From positions 186,001 through 250,000 of the forward strand of contig NZ_JAWHTC010000002.1 of NCBI RefSeq assembly GCF_032586155.1: a stretch of 64,000 bases of DNA, read 5' to 3'. Below are positions 43,727 through 53,600 of the stretch, piece by piece. This DNA comes from JAWHTC01 sp032586155. GTDB lineage: Bacteria > Pseudomonadota > Alphaproteobacteria > Rhodobacterales > Rhodobacteraceae. Positions within the stretch are counted from its first letter, which is position 1; every line of letters starts with the position of its first letter. Under the pieces are notes generated by a model that did no database searches, was not told the DNA's origin, and saw nothing but the letters and a program-made list of their open reading frames with translations. Both the position numbers and the translations under genes were made by a program.

Positions 43727-45328
43727 TCAGAACGCACCATCATACCCGGTCTTGTCGATCCGGCACACGATCACCGTGAAACTGTCCGCCTGCCAGCTCT
43801 CTGCCAGGGCGGTTTCGAGCCCGGCACGCGATGACACCTCGGCTCCGTGCCCGCCATAGGCACGGGCGACCGCCGCGATGTCGGTGGCCGGGAAATCCAC
43901 CCCGTGGCCCGGCAACTGCATCGCCGCCTGTTTCCTGCCGATCAGCGCCAGGGAATCGTCGGCCAGCACCACGATGGTTAATTGACGGCCCATATTGCGA
44001 AGCGTGGCCAGTTCGCCCGCCGTCATGTCGAACCCGGCATCGCCCACCACCGCCAAAACCGGTGCCTCCCCCGCAACCGCAACCCCGGCCGCGAGTGGAA
44101 CGGCCACACCCATGGTGCAGAACGCCGCCGATTGCAGCAATAAACCGGGGCGCCGACATTCCCACATCTGGGTCATCAGGATGCGATGTGCGCCGCTGTC
44201 CATAGTCGCTATCGCGCGCTCGGGCAGATTTGCCTGCAAAGTGGCAATCACCTGATGAACCCCCCAAACGTCGCGATCACCAAACGCCATGTTCAAATCC
44301 GCCCGCGCCTTGCCGGGCTCCCCTCCGGGCCACACGCCTTTCAACGGCTGCTCAAGCGCGCCATTGAGCGTGCTCACCATCTGCGCCACATCACCGACCA
44401 CCCGCAACGCGGCCCCGTGCATCCCGTGATCAATCTGCGCATGGATGAGGTCGATGGCATTCTCAGCCGCAAACGGCCTGATCCAGCCGTTTCGCATCTC
44501 GATCGGATCATAACCCGCAAGGATCACGCAATCACTGGCCTTGAGCAGCGGTAATACATAGCTATCCGACAAGGGCGACAGCCCATGCCCGCCAAGGCAA
44601 AGCGGATCACGCTCATCCATCACCCCCTTGGCCTTGTAGGTGGTCAGCACCGGAATGCCGCTCTCCCGCGCCAACGCGCTGATCGCTTCACCCGCGCCAT
44701 GCTGAACCGCCCCCATCCCGGCCAGGATCAAAGGCCGCTCGGCTTTCTGCAACATCAAAGCCGCCCGCGCCAGCGACGTCGTATCCGTCCAGCCCGCCCG
44801 CGCGGGCACCGGCGGCACCACATGGTCCGGCGCCTCTGCCCCGGCAATCCCCACCGGCAGGTCCAGATGCACCGGCCCCATCGGATCGCTCATCGCCAAC
44901 GCCAGCGCCTTGCCCACGGCCTGCGCCGCCGCCCCCGGTGCGACCCGGATGCTGGCCTTGGTGATCGGCGCCATCAGTGCCTGCTGATCAATCAGCTGGT
45001 GGGTGAACTGCGCCGCTTCACCGGCATCGATACAGCCCGACAGCACGATCATCGGAACCTGCTCCTGCAAGGCATTGGCGGCTGAATTCACAGCATTCGC
45101 CAACCCCGGCCCCACAGTGGTCAAAAGAATCCCGGGCGCCCCTGTGACATGCCACGACCCTTCGGCCATGAAGCCGCCGCAGTTTTCATGTTTTACAAGA
45201 TGAAACTCGATGCCTTCGGACCGCAACGCCTCCAACAGCACCAACACCTCGCCGCCCGGCATCCCGAAGGCATATCTGCAGCCCGCCCCCGCCAAATGCC
45301 TTGCAATGATCTCTGCATGACTTGCCAT
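43727..45328 (-). CDS. ThDP-dependent enzyme of the acetolactate synthase family
   Basis: A 533-residue ThDP enzyme with the three usual domains. The cofactor-activating glutamate is in KHENCGGFMAEG (residue about 50). The GDG...NN cofactor motif reads GDAGFDMTAGELATL... then LADD, so the first Asn is replaced by Ala while the metal-binding Asp positions remain. It is shorter than sulfoacetaldehyde acetyltransferase and lacks an obvious FAD-binding need; the reaction could be decarboxylation or C-C ligation of an unknown 2-oxoacid. The ATG at 45328 touches the stop of the acyl-CoA-dehydrogenase-like gene, so they form one operon. Confidence 0.7.
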   Translation of the reverse strand: MASHAEIIARHLAGAGCRYAFGMPGGEVLVLLEALRSEGIEFHLVKHENCGGFMAEGSWHVTGAPGILLTTVGPGLANAVNSAANALQEQVPMIVLSGCIDAGEAAQFTHQLIDQQALMAPITKASIRVAPGAAAQAVGKALALAMSDPMGPVHLDLPVGIAGAEAPDHVVPPVPARAGWTDTTSLARAALMLQKAERPLILAGMGAVQHGAGEAISALARESGIPVLTTYKAKGVMDERDPLCLGGHGLSPLSDSYVLPLLKASDCVILAGYDPIEMRNGWIRPFAAENAIDLIHAQIDHGMHGAALRVVGDVAQMVSTLNGALEQPLKGVWPGGEPGKARADLNMAFGDRDVWGVHQVIATLQANLPERAIATMDSGAHRILMTQMWECRRPGLLLQSAAFCTMGVAVPLAAGVAVAGEAPVLAVVGDAGFDMTAGELATLRNMGRQLTIVVLADDSLALIGRKQAAMQLPGHGVDFPATDIAAVARAYGGHGAEVSSRAGLETALAESWQADSFTVIVCRIDKTGYDGAF

Positions 45329-46524
45329 CAACCGCGCTCCGCGAGTTTTGCGTAACCATCCCGCGTCTGCGGCACTTTCATTCCCAGGATCGACCCCGCA
45401 ACTTGCGTGCGCAGCACCTGCGCCGTGCCCCCACCAATGGTAAACATCCGCGCATCCCGCGCCATCCGCTCCAGCGGCAGGTTGCGCGAATAGCCCGCAC
45501 TCCCGTGGATCTGCAGGGCATCATTCGTCACCTTGATCGCTGTCTCACTCGCCAAGATTTTCGCCTGCGCCGCTTCGCGCATATCCGGGAACCCGTCACC
45601 CGCGTTCATCGCCGCATTGTGGATCAGCCCACGCGCCGCACTCAGCCCGATCGACATGTCCGCCAGCATCCATTGCAGCCCTTGGAACTCGCCAATCGGT
45701 CGCCCGAATTGCTGCCGTGTCTTTGCATAGTCCAGCGCCAGATCATACGCCCCCTGCGCCACGCCGAGCGCCACGGTCGCGGCGCCGATCCGTTGCGCAT
45801 TGTAGGCGCTCATCAGCCCGGCAAAACCACGTTCCACCCCCTCGGGGGGAATCACCACCATGTCCTCGCCGATCTCCATGTCCTCAAAGATCACCTCGGT
45901 TTCGGGAATGCCGCGCAACCCCATCGCCGGTTCGCGGGTGCCAATCTTCAACCCCTTGGTCTCGTCGCGAATGGCGATGAACCCACCAATCCCCTTGAAT
46001 TCCCCCCCATCCATGACCCGGGCAAAGATCAGGTGAAACTTCGACACGCCGCCACCGGTGATCCAATGTTTGGTGCCATTCAGGACATACCCGCCCTGCA
46101 CCTTCTCGGCCGTTGTTGTCATCTCGGTCGCGGCAGACCCAGCGCCCGGCTCGGTAATGCAGATCGCTGGCTTGTCCCCGGCCAGAACCAGTCCCGCCGC
46201 CAACTTCTTCTGCGCGTGGGACCCGTATTTCATCACCGCCCCGATCGCGCCCATATTGGCCTCGACCACGATCCGGCCGGTCACGCCACAGACCTTGGCC
46301 ATCTCCTCGATCACCAGCACCGCATCCATGTATGAAAGCCCCAACCCGCCATATTCCTTCGGGATCGTCATTCCCATGAAACCGGCTTGCGTTAACGCTT
46401 CGACATTGTGCCAGGGGTAGTCCTCGCTGCGGTCAACTTCCGCGGCACGCTCACGGATCACACCCTGCGCCAATTTGCGCGCCGCCTCCTGCAGCGCCCG
46501 GTGATCATCGTTCAGATAAAACAT
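45328..46524 (-). CDS. Acyl-CoA dehydrogenase-fold protein lacking the catalytic glutamate, possible sulfinoacyl-CoA desulfinase
   Basis: A 398-residue flavoprotein fold with typical segments (CITEPGAGSAATEM, YAKTRQQFGRPIGEFQ, QIHGSAGYSRNLPLER). The usual catalytic Glu is absent at both known places: the C-terminal site reads TIGGGTAQV (Gly for Glu), and the isovaleryl-CoA-dehydrogenase site reads YNAQR with Gln244. Arg84 is present in VTGRIVVE. From memory, 3-sulfinopropionyl-CoA desulfinase of Advenella has Arg84 and a Gln near 246 in place of Glu. With the adjoining class III CoA-transferase and divergent LysR gene, a desulfinase releasing sulfite is a reasonable hypothesis; an ordinary dehydrogenase with unusual chemistry remains possible. 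Confidence 0.6.
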   Translation of the reverse strand: MFYLNDDHRALQEAARKLAQGVIRERAAEVDRSEDYPWHNVEALTQAGFMGMTIPKEYGGLGLSYMDAVLVIEEMAKVCGVTGRIVVEANMGAIGAVMKYGSHAQKKLAAGLVLAGDKPAICITEPGAGSAATEMTTTAEKVQGGYVLNGTKHWITGGGVSKFHLIFARVMDGGEFKGIGGFIAIRDETKGLKIGTREPAMGLRGIPETEVIFEDMEIGEDMVVIPPEGVERGFAGLMSAYNAQRIGAATVALGVAQGAYDLALDYAKTRQQFGRPIGEFQGLQWMLADMSIGLSAARGLIHNAAMNAGDGFPDMREAAQAKILASETAIKVTNDALQIHGSAGYSRNLPLERMARDARMFTIGGGTAQVLRTQVAGSILGMKVPQTRDGYAKLAERG

Positions 46525-46527
46525 CGC

Positions 46528-47718
46528 TCAGTCCTCCTCTATCCGGGCCTGCCCCAGTAGCTCCTGCAAAACCTCGTCGGTATGCGCGCCGCATTGCGGC
46601 GGCGGGCGACGGTACTCCACCGGTGTGCCCGAGAACTTGACCGGGTTACCGATCAAGTCGACCTTGCCGCCTCTGGCCCCAGGGAATTCCATTGCGATCC
46701 GCATCTCGCGCGCTTTGACCTGCTCGCTGTCAAACACCTCTTTCAGCGTGTTGATCGGCCCGCCGGGAACATTCTCGGCCTCCATCCGGGCAATCAAGGC
46801 CGCCTTGAGCCAAAGCTTCAACTCTTCAGCCAGTTCCGCAATCAAAGCCTCGCGATGCTCCAGCCGCGCCGGGTTGGTCGCGTATCGCACATCCCGCACC
46901 ATATCCTCGCGCCCGATGATGCCACAGAACCGCTCGAACTGTCCGTCATTGCCCGCCGCGACGATCACGTGCCCGTCGGCCACCTTGAACACCTGGTAGG
47001 GCACGATATTGGGGTGTTGATTGCCCAGCCGCTCCTCCACGCCACCTAAAAGGTAGTTCGTCCCGGCATTGACCAGCCAGCTTGTCGTCGTATCGGCCAG
47101 CGCGATGTCGATATGCTGCCCTTCGCCGGTCTTCATCCTGTGGATCAGCGCCGCCTGGATCGCGTTGGCCGCATACATCCCGCACATCACGTCAGCGACA
47201 CCGACACCCACCTTCATCGGTTCACCCTCCGGTTCACCGGTGATCGCCATGATCCCTGACATCGCCTGCGCCAACAGGTCATACCCGGGGCGGTGGGCAT
47301 TCGGCCCGGTGTGTCCGAACCCGGAAATCGAACAATGGACCAGCCCCGGGTAAAGCCCCCGCAGGCTGTCATGATCCAACCCGTATTTCTCCAAGCCCCC
47401 AGGTTTGAAATTCTCGATCACCACATCACATTCCCCGGCCATCTGCCGGATTACTTCAGCACCCTTTGCGCTGGACATATCCACCGCGACCGAGCGCTTG
47501 TTGCGATTGGCACTGAGGTAATAGGCGCTTTCGGGCAACTCGCCACCATCCTCACCCGGCACAAAAGGCGGCCCCCAGGCGCGCGTGTCATCGCCGCGCC
47601 CCGGGCGCTCCACTTTGATCACCTCCGCGCCCATATCCCCCAACAACTGGGTTGCGAACGGCCCCGCAAGAATGCGGCTCATGTCAAGAATTCGAATACC
47701 GTCCAAAGGTCCGGGCAT
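46528..47718 (-). CDS. Class III (CaiB/BaiF) CoA-transferase
   Basis: A 396-residue CoA-transferase with the family opening LDGIRILDMSRILAGPFATQLLGDMGAEVIKVE and the catalytic aspartate at about Asp147 in RPGYDLLAQAMSG. It moves CoA from a donor such as succinyl-CoA to a carboxylate. The ATG at 47718 follows AGGAG. It lies three bases before the acyl-CoA-dehydrogenase-like gene, so it should make that enzyme's substrate. Act-type transferases for 3-sulfinopropionate belong to this class, which supports the desulfinase idea but does not prove it. Confidence 0.85.
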   Translation of the reverse strand: MPGPLDGIRILDMSRILAGPFATQLLGDMGAEVIKVERPGRGDDTRAWGPPFVPGEDGGELPESAYYLSANRNKRSVAVDMSSAKGAEVIRQMAGECDVVIENFKPGGLEKYGLDHDSLRGLYPGLVHCSISGFGHTGPNAHRPGYDLLAQAMSGIMAITGEPEGEPMKVGVGVADVMCGMYAANAIQAALIHRMKTGEGQHIDIALADTTTSWLVNAGTNYLLGGVEERLGNQHPNIVPYQVFKVADGHVIVAAGNDGQFERFCGIIGREDMVRDVRYATNPARLEHREALIAELAEELKLWLKAALIARMEAENVPGGPINTLKEVFDSEQVKAREMRIAMEFPGARGGKVDLIGNPVKFSGTPVEYRRPPPQCGAHTDEVLQELLGQARIEED

Positions 47719-47820
47719 GGGGTGCTCCTGTTGCTGCACCTCCGCAGAGTAAAGTAATTCTCTAAGTTACACATAACGACATTATTGAATTTATTATGTT
47801 TACAATATTAAAATAAATAC

Positions 47821-48672
47821 ATGCAACCGGACCAGCTTCGCACCCTTCTGGCAATCCGTGACACCGGCAGCCTCTCGGCAGCCGCCGACGCAGTGCACTT
47901 GTCCCATTCCGCCGTCTCGTTGCAGATGAAACGTTTTGAAGAGGCGCTTGGCCGCAACCTCCTGATCAAGGGCAAGCGCCCGGCCCGTCTGACCCCTTTC
48001 GGCCTGGCGCTCGCTGAACGCGCCGCCCCGATCTTGGCCCAACTGCAAGATCTGGCAACCCTCGCCACTCCCGACAGCACCAGCGGTGAGATCTCAATCG
48101 GATTCGTGCCCACCACCCTGCAGACCCTGCTGCCGGTCGTGTTGACACAAATGCAATCTCGCTTTCCCGATCTGAGCATCCGCATTTCCTCGGGCCTTTC
48201 GGGGGACTTGGCCGCCAGGGTTGCAGCAGGCCATCTGACCTATGCCTTCCTCACCGCCCCCGAGGCCGATCAGCCCGATCTTTCCCTGACTGAAATCGCC
48301 AGGGAACCGCTCTGCGTCATCGCCCCACCGGGCACAGCGCTGCCCAGCGACCCGCTGAAGACCCTGACCAACCAGCCTTTCATCGGCTTTTCGCGCGCGA
48401 CGTGGCTGGGCACCCAAATCGCGGCCCTGCTGCGCGCCCATGCTATCACCCCCTCGATCGAACTCGACAGTATCGATGCGGTGGAGAACCTCGTGGCACT
48501 TGGCTTTGGCGCCTCAATCGTGCCGCAACGGCTCTACGCCACGCCGCTTGATCAAACCATGGCCTGCGCACCGCTGCCCCGAGCCGCGCGCCACCTGGCC
48601 CTGGCCGCTCACAAGAACGACGACCGCACCACAGTATTGAACGCCCTGTCGAATTACGCCAAGGATCACTAA
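47821..48672 (+). CDS. LysR-family transcriptional regulator
   Basis: A 283-residue regulator with an N-terminal helix-turn-helix (GSLSAAADAVHLSHSAVSLQMKRFEEAL) and an effector domain starting about residue 90 (GEISIGFVPTTLQTLLPVVL). It is divergent from the CoA-transferase operon across a 102-bp AT-rich spacer (47719-47820), the standard LysR arrangement, and so probably activates that operon in response to its substrate or a CoA intermediate. Confidence 0.88.
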   Translation: MQPDQLRTLLAIRDTGSLSAAADAVHLSHSAVSLQMKRFEEALGRNLLIKGKRPARLTPFGLALAERAAPILAQLQDLATLATPDSTSGEISIGFVPTTLQTLLPVVLTQMQSRFPDLSIRISSGLSGDLAARVAAGHLTYAFLTAPEADQPDLSLTEIAREPLCVIAPPGTALPSDPLKTLTNQPFIGFSRATWLGTQIAALLRAHAITPSIELDSIDAVENLVALGFGASIVPQRLYATPLDQTMACAPLPRAARHLALAAHKNDDRTTVLNALSNYAKDH

Positions 48673-48688
48673 ATCAACGAAAAGTGGA

Positions 48689-48774
48689 TGGTACGGGCGG
48701 TGGGACTCGAACCCACACGGGGTCACCCCCTTCGGATTTTAAGTCCGATATGTCTACCATTCCATCACGCCCGC
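48689..48774 (-). tRNA. tRNA-Leu (anticodon UAA)
   Basis: The minus strand reads GCGGGCG at the 5' end and CGCCCGTACCA at the 3' end, forming a seven-pair acceptor stem with encoded CCA (one G-U pair). The anticodon loop CTTAAAA gives TAA. A long variable arm (GGGGGTGACCCC) identifies a class II tRNA, and GGTTCGAGTCC is the T loop. Length 86 nt. No integrase or duplicated 3' end lies nearby. Confidence 0.95.
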
Positions 48775-48957
48775 ATCACGGCCCGCTCCACCCTGATCCG
48801 GGGAAACAGCCTGGCGCGAAAATAACTTGGCTGCGCGCAGTGTAAAGCACACATCGAGCTTTTTCTCTGACCACAGCCTGGGTTCGCACCCGATGTTTCG
48901 CCGTATTGAACGCTTCCTGTCAAAATCTCGCCCATTTCGCCCGGTACGACACCGATC

Positions 48958-49506
48958 ATGAACAAGGACCTGCAATACGACAAATCCCTGTCCAAGCGCG
49001 CCTTCCAACGCGGAATGGTCATGGCGCTTGGCCTGGCTTTTGTGCCGATTGCCCTTGTTTCACTGTTCATGTTCATCTCGGGCTACCAGGCCGCCAATAT
49101 CGACACCGGCCTGCGCTTCGTTCTGCTTCTGGCGTGGTTGCTCTATGTTTTCTTGGCGGACCGGATTGCCGGATATCGTCTTTGGATGCGCCTCCCGATT
49201 CTGCGCTCGGTCAATACCTCCGAAGTGATCACCATCTTGGCCGCCTCGGCTCTGTTGTCGACCATGCGCCTGAACCCGTCGATGGCCCGCTCCGAACTTG
49301 CCGTCACCTGGCTGCGCAGTTTCGTCGTGATTCTGCTGTGCTTTTTCGTAATCTATGCGGTGTTCAAATTCGTCAACGCCGCCCGCCGCCGCGCCCGGTA
49401 TCGAAAGAAACTGGCCCTTGAAGCCAGGCAACAGGCCGAACGCAGCGCCAGCCTGGACAAGGGCGGGCTCAAGACGCTTCCACCGGGTCAAAGCAGCTCG
49501 GTGTAA
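48958..49506 (+). CDS. Membrane protein of unknown function
   Basis: A 182-residue protein with four hydrophobic segments (near residues 20-42, 50-68, 90-104 and 116-138) and a basic, Arg/Lys-rich C-terminal tail predicted to be cytoplasmic. No family is recognised. The ATG at 48958 has only a weak ribosome binding site, and a later ATG at 49021 (MALGLAF) could also serve. It converges with the TPR-protein gene 10 bp away. Confidence 0.6.
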   Translation: MNKDLQYDKSLSKRAFQRGMVMALGLAFVPIALVSLFMFISGYQAANIDTGLRFVLLLAWLLYVFLADRIAGYRLWMRLPILRSVNTSEVITILAASALLSTMRLNPSMARSELAVTWLRSFVVILLCFFVIYAVFKFVNAARRRARYRKKLALEARQQAERSASLDKGGLKTLPPGQSSSV

Positions 49507-49516
49507 ACCGTTACTG

Positions 49517-50053
49517 TTACAGCTCGGGATCGTCCGGTTTCAGCATCCCGCGTTCCGGCAACCAGGGGTTCAATCCCACCGCCACCCGCAGGTCGGCCTG
49601 CGCCTCGTCTTCACGCCCCAGCGCCATTAAGGTCAGCGCCCTCCCGGACAGGGCACCCAGATGCGTTGGGCTCAACGCCAGCGCCCGGTCCAGATCAGGC
49701 AGGGCCGCCGCAAAGTCCTGTCGCAGGAAATGGGCGAATGCCCTCTGGTTCCAGCCCTCGGCATAATCCGGGCAATAGGCCACCAGCCGGTCGAACTCCT
49801 TGACCGCCCCCAACAGGTCATAGGCCACGCGCCGCTCCATCCCGGCATCCAGGATGGTCTGCGCCACCTCGTCTGGCGCATGGCTCCACAGCATCCACAT
49901 ATGTCCCATGATCTCGCGCGCCGAAGCCTCGTTGGGCGCTTCCCGGATCTCCTCGATCAGCCGCGCCATCGCCACCGTATGGTCCGGCCCCTCCGGGCAG
50001 GTTTCCGCCCAAACCGGGCCTGCCAGGAATAATGTCAGAAGAACAGTCCGCAT
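49517..50053 (-). CDS. Secreted TPR-repeat protein
   Basis: A 178-residue protein with an N-terminal signal peptide (VLLTLFLAGPVWA, cleavage near residue 16) and two to three tetratricopeptide-like units in the C-terminal half (AFAHFLRQDFAAALPDLDRALALSP; GRALTLMALGREDEAQADLRVAVGLNP). TPR proteins usually hold complexes together; the partner is unknown. The start at 50053 is preferred because the hydrophobic core begins directly after it. It lies 30 bp downstream of the putR gene on the same strand. Confidence 0.7.
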   Translation of the reverse strand: MRTVLLTLFLAGPVWAETCPEGPDHTVAMARLIEEIREAPNEASAREIMGHMWMLWSHAPDEVAQTILDAGMERRVAYDLLGAVKEFDRLVAYCPDYAEGWNQRAFAHFLRQDFAAALPDLDRALALSPTHLGALSGRALTLMALGREDEAQADLRVAVGLNPWLPERGMLKPDDPEL

Positions 50054-50083
50054 CCCCCGATCATGCGCCAAACGGCGCATCGG

Positions 50084-50575
50084 TCAAATCACATCGGCGA
50101 TATCGCTCTCCTTGACCGCCTGCATCGCCACATAGGTCGAGGTCCCCGCCACATGCGGCAAGCTGGAAATCTCTTCCCCCAACACGCGGCGATAATCATG
50201 CATGTCGCGTGTGCGTACCTTCAAAAGATAGTCGAATCCGGCCGCCATCATATGCGCCTGCTCGATCTGGGGAATCTTGGCCACCGCGGCGTTGAACGCT
50301 GCCAGCGCCGCCTCGCGGGTGTCGTTCAGCCGCACCTCGACAAAGGCCACATGATCCAGCCCCATCGCAATGGGATCAAACAGCGCCCGATAGCCCAGGA
50401 TCACGCCGTTATCCTCCAGCCGCTTCACCCGCGCTTGCGTCGGTGATTTCGACAGGCCGATCCGCCGGGCAAGGTCTGTCACACTGATCCTGCCGTCGCT
50501 GGCCAGCACCGACAGAATCTTCCGATCGAACCGATCCAACCCATCCAGACCGTCAATCTCTCGAACTTCAGCCAT
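50084..50575 (-). CDS. putR: Lrp/AsnC-family regulator of proline use
   Basis: A 163-residue Lrp-type regulator with the helix-turn-helix in LDRFDRKILSVLASDGRISVTDLARRIGLSKSPTQARVKRLE and a C-terminal RAM ligand domain. It is divergent from putA across an 80-bp spacer, the arrangement known for PutR, which activates putA in response to proline. The ATG at 50575 follows AAGAGGTC. Confidence 0.85.
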   Translation of the reverse strand: MAEVREIDGLDGLDRFDRKILSVLASDGRISVTDLARRIGLSKSPTQARVKRLEDNGVILGYRALFDPIAMGLDHVAFVEVRLNDTREAALAAFNAAVAKIPQIEQAHMMAAGFDYLLKVRTRDMHDYRRVLGEEISSLPHVAGTSTYVAMQAVKESDIADVI

Positions 50576-50655
50576 TTTGACCTCTTTTTTACGATCAATC
50601 AGGAAAATCGCCTGCTTTTCGCATGATACCTTATGCCAAACGACAGGAGTACGCC

Positions 50656-53600
50656 ATGCCCCTTCCACCCCACATCGCCGCTCTCGACACCGCCACCTAT
50701 GCAGACGAGGCCACCGTCGTTGCCGAGCTTTCCCGGACAGCTGCCCTGTCCGAGGACGACCGCGCCCGCATCGTCAGCCGCGCCGCCGATCTGGTCACCG
50801 CGATCCGCGGTGAATCGAACCCCGGCCTGATGGAGGTTTTCCTTGCCGAATACGGTCTTTCGACCGACGAAGGCATCGCTCTGATGTGCCTGGCCGAAGC
50901 GCTGTTGCGCGTACCGGATGCCGACACGATCGACGCCCTGATCGAGGACAAGATCGCACCCTCCGACTGGGGCCGTCACCTTGGCCAATCCACCTCTCCC
51001 CTGGTCAACGCCTCGACTTGGGCGTTGATGCTAACCGGTCGTGTGCTGGACGATCCCGAACCCGGCCTGATCGGCACCCTGCGCGGTGCCGTCAAACGCC
51101 TGGGCGAGCCGGTGATCCGCACCGCCGTCGGTCGCGCCATGAAGGAAATGGGCAAGCAATTCGTGCTGGGTGAAACCATCACCGGTGCCATGGAGCGGGC
51201 CGCCAGGATGGAAGAAAAGGGCTTCACCTATTCCTATGACATGCTGGGCGAGGCCGCCCGCACCGATGCCGATGCCGCCCGCTATCATCTGGCTTATTCC
51301 CGTGCCATTACCGCCATTGCTGCGGCCTGCGCCTCGGACGACATCCGCGAAAACCCCGGCATCTCGGTCAAGCTTTCGGCGCTGCATCCGCGCTACGAAA
51401 TCGCCCAGCACGCAAGGGTGATGGAGGAATTGGTTCCGCGCCTGCGTTCGCTGGCCATCCTCGCCAAATCGGCGCGCATGGGGCTCAATATCGACGCCGA
51501 AGAGGCCGACCGCCTGTCGCTCTCGCTCGAAGTCATCGAAACCGTGCTTTCCGAGCCCGCGCTGGCCGGTTGGGACGGGTTCGGCGTGGTGGTGCAGGCT
51601 TACGGCCAACGCGCCGGTCTGGTTCTGGACCATCTGCATGCGTTGGCCGAAAAGACCGACCGCCGCCTGATGGTCCGTCTGGTCAAGGGCGCCTACTGGG
51701 ACACGGAAATCAAGCGCGCCCAGGTCGAGGGCCTGCCCGGCTTCCCGGTCTTCACCCGCAAATCCGCCACCGATGTCAGCTATATCGCCAACGCCCGCAA
51801 GCTTCTGTCGATGACCGACCGGATCTATCCGCAATTCGCCACCCATAACGCCCATACCGTCGCCGCCGTGCTCGACATGGCGGGCGGCATGGAGGTGCCC
51901 AATGCCGCCTTTGAATTCCAGCGCCTGCACGGCATGGGAGAGGCGCTGCATGGTATCGTCATGCAGGCCAATCAGACCCGCTGCCGCATCTACGCGCCCG
52001 TTGGCGCGCATCGCGACCTGCTGGCCTATCTCGTCCGTCGTCTTTTGGAAAACGGTGCCAACAGCTCTTTCGTCAACCAGATCGTCGACGAAGAGGTGCC
52101 CGCGATCGACGTCGCCCGCGACCCCTTCGCCGCCCTCGAAGCGCCCAAGCCGCAACTCCCCACCGGCCCCGAGCTGTTCCAGCCCGAACGCCCCAATTCG
52201 CGCGGCTACGATCTGACCCACGTGCCGACACTGGCGCTGATCAAGGAAACCCGCGCGTCGTTCCTCGCCCACATCTGGAATGCGGCCCCGCTTCTGGCCG
52301 GGAATGCCGCACCTGAAACCGCGCATCCGGTGCGCAACCCGGCCGATCCGGCCGATTTCCCCGGCACCGTTGCTTTTGCCAGCACTGCAGACATCGAAAC
52401 TGCCTTGTCCGCGGCCACCCCGTGGAACGCTACCCCGGCCGAGCGCGGCACCATCCTCGCCCGCGCCGCCGACCTCTACGAGGCGCACTTCGGCGAGCTG
52501 TTCGCGCTCTTGGCCCGCGAGGCCGGCAAAACCCTGCCCGACGCCGTGGCCGAGTTGCGCGAAGCGGTGGATTTCCTGCGCTACTACAGCGCCAACGCCC
52601 CCTCTGACGCCCCCGCTGGCACCTTCACCTGCATTAGCCCCTGGAATTTCCCGCTGGCGATCTTCTCCGGCCAGATCAGCGCGGCCCTTGCCGCAGGCAA
52701 TGCCGTTCTGGCCAAACCCGCCGAACAGACCGGCCTGATCGCCCACCGCGCCGTGCAGCTTTTGCACGAGGCCGGTGTGCCACGTTCCGTGTTGCAACTC
52801 CTTCCCGGTGCCGGGGCCGTGGGCGCTGCGCTCACCTCGGACCGGCGCGTCGACGGCGTCGCCTTCACGGGCTCCACCGAAACCGCGCAGATCATCCGCC
52901 GTGCCATGGCCGAAAACCTCGCCCCCGGCGCGCCGCTGATTGCCGAAACCGGCGGCCTCAACGCGATGATCGTCGATTCCACAGCCCTGCCCGAACAGGC
53001 CGTGCAAGCGATCATCGAAAGCGCCTTTCAATCCGCAGGCCAGCGGTGTTCGGCCCTGCGCTGCCTCTATGTGCAGGAAGACATCGCCGCTTCGTTCACC
53101 GAAATGCTCAAGGGGGCCATGTCGGAGCTGTCGATGGGCGCACCCTGGCACCTGTCGACCGATTTCGGCCCGGTGATTGATGAAGAGGCCCGCGCCGGCA
53201 TCGCCGCCCATATCGACACCGCCCGCGCCGCAGGTACGCTGTTGCACGAGTTGCGCACGCCGAACGCCGGCCATTTCATCGCCCCCACCCTGATCCGCGT
53301 GCCGGGCATCGCCGCATTGGAACGCGAAATCTTCGGTCCCGTCCTGCACATCGCCACATTCAAGGCCAGCGAACTGGACGACGTCATCGATGCGATCAAC
53401 GCCACCGGCTATGGTCTGACCTTCGGGTTGCAAACCCGGATCGATGACCGGGTGCAACACGTTTCGGACCGGATCGAGGCAGGCAACATCTATGTCAACC
53501 GCAACCAGATCGGCGCCATCGTCGGCAGCCAACCCTTCGGCGGCGAGGGCCTCTCAGGAACTGGCCCCAAGGCAGGCGGACCTCACTACCTGGCCCGCTT

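Noticed and set aside
43727..45328. Sulfoacetaldehyde acetyltransferase (Xsc) to complete the sulfoacetate route
   Set aside because: The protein is shorter than Xsc as I know it, has an altered cofactor motif and sits in another operon; no phosphate acetyltransferase gene is adjacent.
48689..48774. tRNA-Leu as the attachment site of an integrated element
   Set aside because: No integrase, no duplicated tRNA 3' end and no change in gene character next to it.
51031..53532. Very long antisense frames, for example opposite putA, and also opposite iorA (35162-36775) and the first dehydrogenase (1209-2966)
   Set aside because: They mirror codon positions of well-supported genes in GC-rich DNA and contain no domain signature.
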